From NCBI GenBank assembly GCA_902606115.1, contig CACLFM010000005.1:1-64000 (forward strand): DNA of 64,000 nucleotides. Direction: 5' to 3'. The notes under the pieces are model-generated. The model did no database searches. It worked only from the letters and a program-made list of their open reading frames with translations, and was not told the origin of the DNA. The DNA comes from an uncultured Pelagibacteraceae bacterium. GTDB lineage: Bacteria > Pseudomonadota > Alphaproteobacteria > Pelagibacterales > Pelagibacteraceae. Below are positions 49,831 to 60,366 of this stretch, piece by piece. Position 1 is the first letter of the stretch. The number at the start of each line of letters is the position of its first letter. A program made the translations under genes and the position numbers.

Positions 49831-52518
49831 ATGATAAAAAGAGATCTTTATTACGAGAGAATCCCTACAAAAAGTTTAAGAGATGACGTGAGGTACTTAG
49901 GAAATATTCTAGGGCGGGTTATTAAAGAGCAGGAGGGGACAAAATTTTTTAAACTAGTTGAAAAAACAAGACTCTTATCTAAAGCCAATATTGCAAACAA
50001 AAGTAACAAAAACCCTTTTAAAAATTTATCTAGCGAAATAAAAAAGCAAAACTCTGTTGATTTACTCAAATTAACAAGAGCCTACAATCACTTTATGAAT
50101 TTATATAATTTAGCTGAGTCGATTGATGCCTCAAGAACATTGGATCAATATGAGAATTCTTCAAAAAATAAAAAGAATAAAAATATTTTCATTGAAGAAA
50201 TATTTGAGAGTTTTTTCAAAAATAAAAATATCTCGAATAAAAAGATTTACGATTTAACAAAAAAACTTAATATCGGAATAGTTTTAACTGCTCATCCAAC
50301 AGAGGTTAAACGAAGGACTTTAATTCAAAAGTATCACACATTAACAGAAATATTAGAACAAAGAAATTTACTTCAAAATTTTCCGTCTAAAATTAAAGTT
50401 TTAGACAAAAAGATATTTGATGAAATAACCATCATATGGAACACGGATGAACTTAAAAGACACAAACCTTCACCTTTTGATGAAGCAAGATGGGGCCTAG
50501 CCATAATAGAAGATAGTTTATGGGAAACAATTCCAAAGGTTTACAGAAGATTGAACGAGATATTTGTAAAGAACATGAAAAGAAATTTACCAAAGAACTT
50601 TAACCCAATCGAATTTGGTTCATGGATGGGTGGTGATAGAGATGGCAACCCATTTGTTACATCAGAAGTCACCAAAGAAGTTCTTCTTTTATCAAGATGG
50701 GAAGCAGCAAAACTCTATGAAAAATCATTAACAAAACTAATTAGATCTTTTTCAATGCAAAAGTGTTCCAAAAAAATTTTAAAATACACAGGTAATTCTC
50801 ATGAACCTTATAGAGTTTATCTGAGACCATTAAGAGATAAAATGAGAAGAACTCACAGATTAATTGAAAGACACTTAGTTCAAAAAAAACCGTTAAATGA
50901 AAATGAATTGGTTTCTTCTAAGGAAACTATACTTAAGCCTTTACGAGTTGTCAGAGAATCTTTAGAGCAAACACAAAATGAAAATATAGCTAGTGGTGAC
51001 CTATTAGATCTAATGAGAAGAGCAAAATGTTTTGGGATCAATCTTGCTAAATTAGATATCAGGCAAGAATCTTCAAGACATACAAAACTAATCGCGGAGA
51101 TAATAAAGAAAAAATTTAAAAAAAATTATCATTCTTGGTCAGAACAAGAAAAAATAAAATTTTTAAGTAAAAAAATAAAAGAAAAAAGCTTTATTAATAA
51201 TTTTGAATTTAAGGATAAGGAAAACCAAGAAGTTTGGTCAACTTTCAAAACTATAGCTAGCCAACCTAAGGAGTGTCTAGGTGCCTATATTATATCAATG
51301 ACATCTTCTGCATCAGATATTCTTTCGGTTATCCTTTTACAAAAAGAAGCAAAGATAAAAGATAAACTCAGAGTTGTTCCACTATTTGAAACTTTAGATG
51401 ATTTAATAAATGGCAGTAAAATTATGTCTTCATTATTTGAATTAAAATGGTATCGAAATTTAATTAAACACGAACAAGAAATTATGATTGGTTACTCAGA
51501 CTCAAGTAAAGATGCAGGTAAATTATGTGCAAACTGGCATCAATATAAATTACAGGAAGAAATTTTAGCTTTATCAAAAAAATTTAAAGTTAAAGTATCT
51601 TTCTTTCATGGAAGAGGAGGTTCAGCTGGTAGGGGAGGTGGACCTATACAAGCAACTCTAAGATCTCAGCCACCTGGTTCTGTTAATGGCAAAATAAGAA
51701 TTACAGATCAAGGAGAAGTGATACAGCAAAAATATGGATATGAACCTTTAGCAAAATATAATTTATGTAGTTATATAAGTTCTGTAATGCGTGCTACCTT
51801 AAATCCTCCACCAGAACCAAAAGAAAATTGGAGAAATCTAATAGAGAGCATGTCAGATATATCTAAAAGCTCATATAGAAAAAATTTAACATCAAATTCA
51901 GAATTTATAAGATATTTTAAAACTGTTACACCTCATCTTGCATTAGGAAAACTTTCAATTGGATCCCGTCCATCTAAAAGAAAACAAGTTGATAGCATTA
52001 AAGGTTTAAGAGCAATACCTTGGGTATTTGCATGGACACAAATTAGATTAATGTTACCAGCCTGGTTGGGAACAGCTGAAGCCTTAAGATACTCCTCAAT
52101 TAAAAAATTTAGAAAAACTTTAATTGATATGGAAAAAAACTGGCCGTTTTTTAATTCTACAATGGACTTATTAGATATGGTTATATCTAAAGTTGATCCT
52201 GAAATTTCCAAAGTTTATGAAAATAATTTAGCAGACGAAAGTTTAAAAAGAGTTGGTAAAAAGCTAAGATTTCAATTTGAAGCTCTTAAAACACTTAATA
52301 AAAAAATTACACCAGCAGAAATTTTAAGACAAAGAAAAATTTTTAGAAGTCCTGCAATAATAAGAAATGTTTACTCTGAAGTTTTAAATATTTTACAGGC
52401 AACTGTAATGATGAAACTTTCAAAAAAAAATAATAACAAGATAAATAAAGATTATTTAAATGATGCTTTGATGACTAGCATTGCTGGAATATCAGCTGCA
52501 ATAAAAAACACTGGATAA
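49831..52518 (+). CDS. ppc: Phosphoenolpyruvate carboxylase
   Basis: VLTAHPTEVKRRTLIQK; GSWMGGDRDGNPFV; FFHGRGGSAGRGGGP; GYSDSSKDAG; C-terminal AAIKNTG. Confidence 0.97.
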   Translation: MIKRDLYYERIPTKSLRDDVRYLGNILGRVIKEQEGTKFFKLVEKTRLLSKANIANKSNKNPFKNLSSEIKKQNSVDLLKLTRAYNHFMNLYNLAESIDASRTLDQYENSSKNKKNKNIFIEEIFESFFKNKNISNKKIYDLTKKLNIGIVLTAHPTEVKRRTLIQKYHTLTEILEQRNLLQNFPSKIKVLDKKIFDEITIIWNTDELKRHKPSPFDEARWGLAIIEDSLWETIPKVYRRLNEIFVKNMKRNLPKNFNPIEFGSWMGGDRDGNPFVTSEVTKEVLLLSRWEAAKLYEKSLTKLIRSFSMQKCSKKILKYTGNSHEPYRVYLRPLRDKMRRTHRLIERHLVQKKPLNENELVSSKETILKPLRVVRESLEQTQNENIASGDLLDLMRRAKCFGINLAKLDIRQESSRHTKLIAEIIKKKFKKNYHSWSEQEKIKFLSKKIKEKSFINNFEFKDKENQEVWSTFKTIASQPKECLGAYIISMTSSASDILSVILLQKEAKIKDKLRVVPLFETLDDLINGSKIMSSLFELKWYRNLIKHEQEIMIGYSDSSKDAGKLCANWHQYKLQEEILALSKKFKVKVSFFHGRGGSAGRGGGPIQATLRSQPPGSVNGKIRITDQGEVIQQKYGYEPLAKYNLCSYISSVMRATLNPPPEPKENWRNLIESMSDISKSSYRKNLTSNSEFIRYFKTVTPHLALGKLSIGSRPSKRKQVDSIKGLRAIPWVFAWTQIRLMLPAWLGTAEALRYSSIKKFRKTLIDMEKNWPFFNSTMDLLDMVISKVDPEISKVYENNLADESLKRVGKKLRFQFEALKTLNKKITPAEILRQRKIFRSPAIIRNVYSEVLNILQATVMMKLSKKNNNKINKDYLNDALMTSIAGISAAIKNTG

Positions 52519-52624
52519 TTGTGGTTTTAAGGGTTTTTTTACCGATATTACATACTGATAAAAAAATAGATATACCTCTACTATCTGATAAAAGTCGTCC
52601 TAATTAACTGTTAAAATTCAGTAT

Positions 52625-54835
52625 ATGAAAAAAATAATAAGTTTTCTAATAATTTTTTTTCTTGTGACTCAAATTACAAATTTGAAAGCAGAAGTTGTTA
52701 AACCAACATTTGTTCAATCATTTAGTCTTGTTCTTCAAGTTAGAGATCCATCAGATGTAGATTTAAGTCCAGATGGTACTAAAATTTTTTTTAGTGAGTA
52801 TAGAGATGGCACAACAGGCTCTCAACAAATGAGACAATATACACTAACTACACCTTTTGATATATCTACTTTGGACCTTTCATCCAACGTTGGATTTAAT
52901 TTAGATGCTGGCTCAGATGCTATTGGTGGCGGAGCAACAAATGGCGTCCAGGGTTTTTCATTTAATAATGATGGTACCAAAGTTTTTGCTGTAGACACGG
53001 TTAGAAGAATGAATGTTCATACCCTTGCAACACCTTATGACATATCAAGTGTGACCCAAGATGATAATGATGGAATTACTTGGACAGATCATTTATCGCC
53101 TGTCACAGCCGGTGGTGCAATTGAAATGAGGGATATAGAATTTAATAATGATGGTACTAAAATGTTTCTTGTAGATGCATGGAGTGATGAGTCTATAATT
53201 ACTTATAACTTGAGCACTCCATATCTTCCAAGTTCAGCAACATTAGGACCAGAATTTGATCTTGGTAATCCTAATGGAAGAGTTTTACAGGATTTTGAAT
53301 TTGATGATGATGGAACTAGAATGTATTTAATAGAATCTCACACAGGGGTAGCTGCTACAAAATTTTATGTTTATAAACTATCCACCCCTTTTGATGTTTC
53401 AACTGCAACATTTGTTGGAAGTACACCAAACTTTTTTGATGCAGAGGGCGGAAACTCAACACCGCTTGGTCTAGGTTTTTCTAAAGATGGAATGAAGCTT
53501 TATCAGGTAACATATACCCAAACTGGAACAGAAAGAAATTTTGTTTATGAGTATGATTTAAGTTGTCCTTATGGAATTGTAATTTGTGAAGAAGACACTG
53601 TTTCGAATACTAGTGCCCAAGTAGATGTGGCTAAACAAATAATCACTCAAAACTCGTCTGTTATATTTAAAAGATTTGATTGGTTAAGACGTAATGAGGG
53701 CAATGATAATCTTAATACAAATAATATTAATTTAAATATTAATAATCCTATTTTATCAGCATTAAGTGAAACTCTTAAAAATACTTTCAATCAAAAATAT
53801 ACAAAAGCTTCTGTAGAAAACAAAAAAGAGAATAGAAGTAATTTTAAAAATTTATCTTTTTGGTCACACGGAGATATTTCAATTGGTAGAACAGGTGATA
53901 AAGCAACTACAACACCACAAACACTTAAAGTTGGTGGTTTAATGTTTGGTGTCGATAAAAAGCTTAAAAATAATAAGTTCGTAGGTGCTGCGATTAGATA
54001 CGGTCAAGGTAATTCTTACAACAAAACAGCTAATGGTTTTAAATTAGATTCTGAGTCTTTAACTTTAAATTTGTACAGCACAAACCAATTAGATAATAAA
54101 TTAAACTTAAATACACTTTTAGGTTTAAGTGTTTTAAAAATTGATCAACTCAATTCATCCGATGTAGTAACTGGAAATAGAAATGGAAAGCAATTATTTA
54201 CAGCGATAAATATGAATAGTGACGATGGTTATGGAGAATTTAATATTAGACCAACAGGTGGATTTATGTTTGGGATTACTAATCTTTCTAGTTATACAGA
54301 CTTTAATACATCCTCTTTTCAAGATATTTACGATTCTTTAGTTTTTAATACAGGAAACATAACCGCAGGTTTAAAATTTGATAAACTAGTTCAAAATAAC
54401 GACTTTAATATATTTAGAAATGGAAGCATAGAATACATACAAGATTTATCATCTAATATTGGATATACAGTAACAAGTCACAGTGATCTTACCTCTCAAC
54501 GTAAATCTGTTAAGAGACACTCATTACATAATCTTAAAGTCAATTTTGGAGTAGAAAGTGCACTTGATAGCGGTCACACGTTTGGTTTAAATTATGAGAG
54601 ATTTCAAGGACTAGATGAGAGCAGTCATCTTCAAAGTATCTTGTTTAAGTTTGGATATTTAAGAGAAAATAATACTGATATCGCTTTTAACTTTGATCCT
54701 TTAACAAATAATACAGCTAACTTAAGTTATCTTAAACATTATAATTATTTTGATTTAAAACTTGATACCAATTATTCTTTCAAGGATGAAAATCCTGATT
54801 ATGGTTTAAATCTTCAACTATCTAATACTTTTTAA
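52625..54835 (+). CDS. Autotransporter-like protein: repeat (probable beta-propeller) passenger plus C-terminal beta-barrel
   Basis: Signal peptide; repeated F-NNDGTKMF...YTLSTPYDIS units; barrel-like C-terminal half ending in aromatic F (LQLSNTF); barrel similar to the next two autotransporters. Confidence 0.75.
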   Translation: MKKIISFLIIFFLVTQITNLKAEVVKPTFVQSFSLVLQVRDPSDVDLSPDGTKIFFSEYRDGTTGSQQMRQYTLTTPFDISTLDLSSNVGFNLDAGSDAIGGGATNGVQGFSFNNDGTKVFAVDTVRRMNVHTLATPYDISSVTQDDNDGITWTDHLSPVTAGGAIEMRDIEFNNDGTKMFLVDAWSDESIITYNLSTPYLPSSATLGPEFDLGNPNGRVLQDFEFDDDGTRMYLIESHTGVAATKFYVYKLSTPFDVSTATFVGSTPNFFDAEGGNSTPLGLGFSKDGMKLYQVTYTQTGTERNFVYEYDLSCPYGIVICEEDTVSNTSAQVDVAKQIITQNSSVIFKRFDWLRRNEGNDNLNTNNINLNINNPILSALSETLKNTFNQKYTKASVENKKENRSNFKNLSFWSHGDISIGRTGDKATTTPQTLKVGGLMFGVDKKLKNNKFVGAAIRYGQGNSYNKTANGFKLDSESLTLNLYSTNQLDNKLNLNTLLGLSVLKIDQLNSSDVVTGNRNGKQLFTAINMNSDDGYGEFNIRPTGGFMFGITNLSSYTDFNTSSFQDIYDSLVFNTGNITAGLKFDKLVQNNDFNIFRNGSIEYIQDLSSNIGYTVTSHSDLTSQRKSVKRHSLHNLKVNFGVESALDSGHTFGLNYERFQGLDESSHLQSILFKFGYLRENNTDIAFNFDPLTNNTANLSYLKHYNYFDLKLDTNYSFKDENPDYGLNLQLSNTF

Positions 54836-54862
54836 ATAATTGTAATTTTTAGATTGTTGAAT

Positions 54863-56116
54863 TTACTTATATATATAAAGATATCCTATCAGGGCTGAAA
54901 CAATTAATATTATTAATAAGATGACCCATGATATTTTTCTAAATATTAAAAGCCCAGTTTTTTCATGTTTTTGTATTCCTAAAATTTCTTTTGTACCGTG
55001 CTTCATGAAGTGACCAATATAAATAGACTCTATAAACGTCATAATTAGAACTGAAATTGCATTTATATAAGCTGTGAAAATAAACCAATCAAATACATTC
55101 AAATAAGGCATATCTGGAATTTTTGATGCAGCAGCAACAAGATTGAATGCTACCAAAGATAAAACTAGAGTAATACACACTTCAATTCTGTGAAATTCAA
55201 AGGGTACAAATATTGTAAAATAAGTAACCATTATTATCATAACTATTGGCATAATAAATTTAAAAACAAAACTAATAGAATTTCTTTGAATTAAAAATTC
55301 CGTTGTTATTGAATGCTTTGCATAATCTGAATATGCATCAACAAGAGTTTCCATATACGGATAAGAAATAAATTGATTAATAGTCCAACCTGGAGATGAA
55401 ATATTTGTAAAATTTATATTTCGCATTTCATCATTTAAAACTTTAAATTTATCGGATGCTCGAAAAGAAACTTTTTCAAAGACTTTTGAATAAACTACAA
55501 ATTTAAAAGATTGTTCATCAAAAGGATATTTTTTATAATTAAAGTCAGATATATTGTATGTAACAACCTCGTCATAATAGATATATTCAATTGTCCCATC
55601 ATAAAAAATTAATATTTTAGGATCAACATTACTTTCAACTTTTGTGGAATCCTGGTAAGTCATTTGAAAATCAAAAAATTTACCTTCTGATATTGATTTA
55701 TGTAAGTCGTATTCACATACTACAATTTTTTGAGTTTTAGCTTCAATTACTTTTTTATTGATTGCAGACATTTCATCAGAAAAATCATCTGATAAACTAT
55801 TAAAAATTATAAGATTTAATTTAGGCTCAGTATAATAGAAAGATCTTTGATCTAAAAAAAGAGATAAACTAGAATTTTGCTCATTTAAGTTTATTCTTTT
55901 TAAATTAAAGAAATTTTTTAAAACAACATCCTCTTTTAGTTTTTTTTCAGTACCGAAAGTACTTTTTTCATATATATCATCGCAAATTCTTTTCGGAAAT
56001 AATTCACTAAACTCTAATCTTTTCTCAGCTTCAAGTGTAGACACTTCAATGGAATATGAGTTATTGCTAATTAATAAAACGCTTATAAGAATAAGAAATT
56101 TGTAAATAGATTTCAT
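54863..56116 (-). CDS. Pentameric ligand-gated ion channel (Cys-loop receptor superfamily) homolog
   Basis: Signal peptide; extracellular part with YKKYPFDEQSFKFVV; four C-terminal TM segments including P-rich M1 (SFVFKFIMPIVMIIMVTYFTIFVP), M2 (RIEVCITLVLSLVAFNLVAAASKIPDMPYL), M3 and M4. Confidence 0.8.
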   Translation of the reverse strand: MKSIYKFLILISVLLISNNSYSIEVSTLEAEKRLEFSELFPKRICDDIYEKSTFGTEKKLKEDVVLKNFFNLKRINLNEQNSSLSLFLDQRSFYYTEPKLNLIIFNSLSDDFSDEMSAINKKVIEAKTQKIVVCEYDLHKSISEGKFFDFQMTYQDSTKVESNVDPKILIFYDGTIEYIYYDEVVTYNISDFNYKKYPFDEQSFKFVVYSKVFEKVSFRASDKFKVLNDEMRNINFTNISSPGWTINQFISYPYMETLVDAYSDYAKHSITTEFLIQRNSISFVFKFIMPIVMIIMVTYFTIFVPFEFHRIEVCITLVLSLVAFNLVAAASKIPDMPYLNVFDWFIFTAYINAISVLIMTFIESIYIGHFMKHGTKEILGIQKHEKTGLLIFRKISWVILLIILIVSALIGYLYIYK

Positions 56117-56278
56117 ATAGGTATGTTAATACCTAAGTCTTTGTATCTTCAACTTTTTAATCTAATAAAAATTAAGAAATTCAACCTAAATTACTTTTAA
56201 AATTTACTAGTATTTTTCAATAATAAATTTGAAACGTTAATATGTTAGTAAATCAATACTTAATACTTAAATTTATAA

Positions 56279-59179
56279 ATGAAAAAAATATTTACTAAAA
56301 TCTGTTTTATAAAATTATTCTTTTTTTTAATATTTTTTTATTCGAGTAATCCAATACAAGCCTATACAGTTTTAGGAACTAATACTAGCTCTTTGCTTGG
56401 AGGAGATCTTACTGATCCCGAAGATAATGGTACTGATGGCTCGAATTCTAATTGGAATTGGACTTCTATAGATGCAAGCTCTGAAGAAGCATGGAGCGGA
56501 GAAGGATCTTTTAACGTTTTTGACAATAAAGTTGGTTCGGGTGATAACAAGTGGTGCTGTAATGGGCCAACACAGTGGATATCAGTAGGATTTTCTCAAG
56601 CCTATGTCTTAACTCATTTTACAATTACATCGGGAAATGACTCTTCTAGTAGAGATCCAGATATTTTTAAAATCCAAGGTTCAAACAATGGTAGTGATTG
56701 GACTGATATTTATTCTTACAGCAACAACAACACATCACCTTGGGGCTCAACAAGAAATCGAGTAATAAAGTGGACTGGTGGTGGTGATGACTATGCTACT
56801 CCTTCAGCATATTCTTATTTTAGGTATTATGTTACCTCTGTTGTAAGTGGTAGTATGCACCAAATTAATGAAATTGAATATTTTGGAACAGCAGATGCTA
56901 CTCCAACTTTAAGTTCATCTACTCCAGCTGATGATGCAACAGATATATCAGTTTCATCGAATATAGTTTTAAATTTTAGTGAAATCGTCAATGCTGTAAG
57001 TGGTAATATTACTATTAAAAAAACATCTGATAATAACACGGTTGAAACGATTAATGTAACAGGTGGTCAGGTTACTGGATCAGGCTCAACTCAAATTACG
57101 GTTAATCCATCATCTGATTTAACCGGATCAACAGAATATTATGTATTAATTGATGATACAGCTTTTGATGATGCTACTGGTAACTCTTATGCAGGAATAA
57201 GTTCTACAACGGCATTAAGTTTTACAACGGAGGATAATATTGCTCCAACTCTATCTTCCTCAGTACCAGCTGATGATGCTACTGGAGTTGCAGTTAATGC
57301 AAATATTGTTCTTACATTTAGTGAGAGCGTGAGCGCAACATCAGGAAATGTTACAATCAAAAAAACTTCAGACGATAGTACGGTTGAACAAATATCAGTT
57401 ACAGGTGGTCAGGTTTCAGGTAATGGAGCACAAGGACCACAAGGTCAAGCAGGTGGTGATCAAATCACTATAAATCCATCAAGTGATTTTGATAGTTCAA
57501 CTGAATATTATGTTTTGATTGATGACACAGCATTTGAAGATGGAGCAAATAACGCTTATGCTGGAATAAGCTCTACAACAGTATTAAGTTTTACTTCAGT
57601 CGATAATGCTAATCCTACACTTTCATCTTCATCACCATCTGATGATGCAACTGATGTAGAAGTTGATGCTAACATTGTTTTAAATTTTAATGAGAGTGTT
57701 GATGTAGAAAGTGGTTACATTACATTAAAAAAAACATCAGGTGATAGCACAGTTGAGCAAATTGATGTTACAAGTGGACAGGTTTCAGGAACAGGATCAA
57801 GCCAGATAACTGTTAATCCTTCATCTGATTTTGATCCAGGTGTTGAATATTATGTTTTAATTGATGACACAGCTTTTGATGATGCCTCAAGTAACTCTTA
57901 TGCAGGTATTAGCTCAACAACTGCACTAAGTTTTACATCAACTTCAAAAAGTGATCCTACTACTGACAAAAATGTGACAGGTTCTCTTAAATCACTTACA
58001 GAACAAGTCAAAACCTCATTCACCTCATCAGTTGCAATAGTTACAAGTAGGCTTAATTATTTAAGACAGAATAGAACTAGCAATAATTTCAATAGTAATA
58101 ATATAAAATTAGATTTTGATAATGCTATTCTAGCATCCTTAATGGATACTATACCTATATCAACTTACACAAAGCCAAATTTTTTACCTGATGATTGGTC
58201 ATTATGGAGTGAGGGATCTATAAGTGTTTCCAAGGTTGGTGATGGCGGCATCTCTAATAATTCCTCAAAAGAAACTGATAGTCAAAGTATAGCTTTTGGA
58301 TTTGATAAAAAAATAAATGACACCGACCTCTTAGGTTTTGCTGTTCAATATGGCTTAAGTGACACAGATGTAGGGAATGATGGCACTGGTATTGACAGTG
58401 AAAGTCTAAGTTTATCAATTTATAGAACAAAACCATTTAGTAATAATAATTTTATGCAAGGTTTAATTGGATTTGGATTTATAGAATCTGATAGTGTTAG
58501 AAAAAACTCTGGAAATACTTTAACGGGCTCAAGGAATGGTAACCAATTATTTGGATCAATAAATTATGGTAAAACCTTTGGTCAAGGTGAATTTAATGCA
58601 ACACCAATTGTAAGACTTGATTTAGGATATACCGAACTAGATTCTTATACAGAAACTGGAACTGATGCATTATCGTATTCTAAACAAACATTTGAAAGTG
58701 CACTTGGATCAATAGGTCTAGAGATTAATGATCTAATTAAATTCTCTGATAATTCATTTAAACCATTCGGTATATTTGAATACAGTTTAGACTTTAGTAA
58801 TTCCTCTGATGTAAAAATGAATTATGTATCTGACACATCTACAACATATACTTATACACAAGGCGTAAGTTCAACTCATTTAGCATCATCTGAAATAGGG
58901 TTTAATTTTGAAGCTAAAGATAATCTTAAATTAACATCTAGCTACAAACGTATCCAAGGAAATAAAAGTGAAAGAACAGACTCTTTAAGATTTGGTTTTA
59001 ATTACAGATCTATGCGTGAAACTGATTATTCATTAAATATTGGTGGAAATAATGAACTAGCAACACTTGTAGACGTAACAAAAAGAGTAAATGGTTTGCA
59101 CCTGAATTTTAATGCAAGACAAGCGTTTGATGATTCTTCTGATCGAAATGCTAATATTTCACTATCTAAAAAATTTTAA
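56279..59179 (+). CDS. Autotransporter-like protein: discoidin-like domain, three Ig-like repeats, C-terminal beta-barrel
   Basis: FKIQGSNNGSDWTDIYSY...SYFRYYVTSV...INEIEYFG (F5/8C-like); three repeats PTLSSS(T/V/S)PADDATD...YYVLIDDTAFDDA...YAGISSTTALSFT; barrel ending SLSKKF. Confidence 0.75.
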   Translation: MKKIFTKICFIKLFFFLIFFYSSNPIQAYTVLGTNTSSLLGGDLTDPEDNGTDGSNSNWNWTSIDASSEEAWSGEGSFNVFDNKVGSGDNKWCCNGPTQWISVGFSQAYVLTHFTITSGNDSSSRDPDIFKIQGSNNGSDWTDIYSYSNNNTSPWGSTRNRVIKWTGGGDDYATPSAYSYFRYYVTSVVSGSMHQINEIEYFGTADATPTLSSSTPADDATDISVSSNIVLNFSEIVNAVSGNITIKKTSDNNTVETINVTGGQVTGSGSTQITVNPSSDLTGSTEYYVLIDDTAFDDATGNSYAGISSTTALSFTTEDNIAPTLSSSVPADDATGVAVNANIVLTFSESVSATSGNVTIKKTSDDSTVEQISVTGGQVSGNGAQGPQGQAGGDQITINPSSDFDSSTEYYVLIDDTAFEDGANNAYAGISSTTVLSFTSVDNANPTLSSSSPSDDATDVEVDANIVLNFNESVDVESGYITLKKTSGDSTVEQIDVTSGQVSGTGSSQITVNPSSDFDPGVEYYVLIDDTAFDDASSNSYAGISSTTALSFTSTSKSDPTTDKNVTGSLKSLTEQVKTSFTSSVAIVTSRLNYLRQNRTSNNFNSNNIKLDFDNAILASLMDTIPISTYTKPNFLPDDWSLWSEGSISVSKVGDGGISNNSSKETDSQSIAFGFDKKINDTDLLGFAVQYGLSDTDVGNDGTGIDSESLSLSIYRTKPFSNNNFMQGLIGFGFIESDSVRKNSGNTLTGSRNGNQLFGSINYGKTFGQGEFNATPIVRLDLGYTELDSYTETGTDALSYSKQTFESALGSIGLEINDLIKFSDNSFKPFGIFEYSLDFSNSSDVKMNYVSDTSTTYTYTQGVSSTHLASSEIGFNFEAKDNLKLTSSYKRIQGNKSERTDSLRFGFNYRSMRETDYSLNIGGNNELATLVDVTKRVNGLHLNFNARQAFDDSSDRNANISLSKKF

Positions 59180-59303
59180 ACTTAAAAAACTTAGGTTAGA
59201 GATATTTTATAGTCTCGTACAGTCTTAAATCCCATTATATTCTACATTTTAAGAAAACAGTGAATTATTTTTATTGTAAAATATGAATAATAAACTCTAC
59301 CAA

Positions 59304-59337
59304 ACTAGAAACTAACTAGAAACTAGAGAAATAAAAT
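59304..59337 (+). promoter_or_regulatory. Two perfect tandem 11-bp repeats followed by a -10-like element, upstream of pilin operon
   Basis: ACTAGAAACTA x2 (59304-59325) then GAGAAATAAAAT; pilin 1 starts at 59353. Confidence 0.5.
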
Positions 59338-59352
59338 TATATAATTTTCTTT

Positions 59353-59841
59353 GTGAAAAACAAAGGCTTCACTTTAATAGAACTCTTAGTAGTAGTAGCC
59401 ATCATTGGTATTTTAGCTGCGGTAGGAGTGGTTGCATATAATGGGTATACTCAGAGCGCAAAACAAAATGCTATAAAAAAACAACACAAAATGTTGATCA
59501 ACTCAGTAAATGCTGAATTGATGAAATGTGATTTAGGAGAAAAAAAAATAATGGCAGATCAAGTATGGTGTAGTTGGGCAAATAATACACAAATGCTTTG
59601 TAATCATATTGTTATATATAATTTTTTTGGTCCAAAACTTAAAAACCCCTATGATACAAACCAACAAAATCATGTCGAATGTTCTGCTAGCGTGCCTAAT
59701 AGTGATGTGATGATAGGAAAAATTATCTATGATACATATGGTGGGGCAGGAGGTTTAAAAGTTACTATATGTTTAAAAACACCTTGTAATAACGCATCAA
59801 ACAGATTTACAGATACATTTAAAATCAATAATCAATTTTAA
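59353..59841 (+). CDS. Type IV prepilin-like protein 1 of 5
   Basis: (GTG)[36 protein letters not shown]. Confidence 0.9.
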   Translation: MKNKGFTLIELLVVVAIIGILAAVGVVAYNGYTQSAKQNAIKKQHKMLINSVNAELMKCDLGEKKIMADQVWCSWANNTQMLCNHIVIYNFFGPKLKNPYDTNQQNHVECSASVPNSDVMIGKIIYDTYGGAGGLKVTICLKTPCNNASNRFTDTFKINNQF

Positions 59842-59847
59842 TTTTTA

Positions 59848-60366
59848 ATGCATAGCAAAGGCTTCACGTTAATAGAACTCTTAGTTGTAGTAGCTATCAT
59901 AGGTATCTTAGCTGCAGTAGGTGTTGTTGCTTATAATGGATATACTAGTAGTGCAAAAGCTGGTTCTACAAAGGCTAATTTTAAAATGATGCAAAGATAT
60001 ATGTCCGCAGAAATAGCAAAATGTGATTTAGGTGAAACACAAATTATGAAGAGGGATAGTGGATCAGGTTTAAAATGTTCAGGAATTACATATGGATTAA
60101 TTATTCCTCATTTACAACAGCTGTTTAATACAGACAAAAAATTAGTTAGTGTTTATACGGATTTGACTTATGTAAGAAATACTGGACCATCAACAAATTC
60201 TAGCAGTATAGGTTCAATTCATTTAAACGGAATATCACATGATAAAACTTTTAATCCTGGAGCCTCGCCACCTCTCGATAAAAATGATATAAGATTAACT
60301 TCATGTTTTAAGGAACCATGTACTGATGCAAATAACAACCTCTCTGCTGTTGTCAACATTGATTAA
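59848..60366 (+). CDS. Type IV prepilin-like protein 2 of 5
   Basis: [37 protein letters not shown]. Confidence 0.9.
   Translation: MHSKGFTLIELLVVVAIIGILAAVGVVAYNGYTSSAKAGSTKANFKMMQRYMSAEIAKCDLGETQIMKRDSGSGLKCSGITYGLIIPHLQQLFNTDKKLVSVYTDLTYVRNTGPSTNSSSIGSIHLNGISHDKTFNPGASPPLDKNDIRLTSCFKEPCTDANNNLSAVVNID

Noticed and set aside
52554-52594. CTGATAAAA direct repeat upstream of the first autotransporter
   Set aside because: Two short AT-rich copies about 30 bp apart; too weak to call a regulatory element and it does not match the 11-bp-period motif.
56255-56278. ATACTTA tandem repeat before the second autotransporter
   Set aside because: Only two 7-bp AT-rich units; compatible with chance at this base composition.
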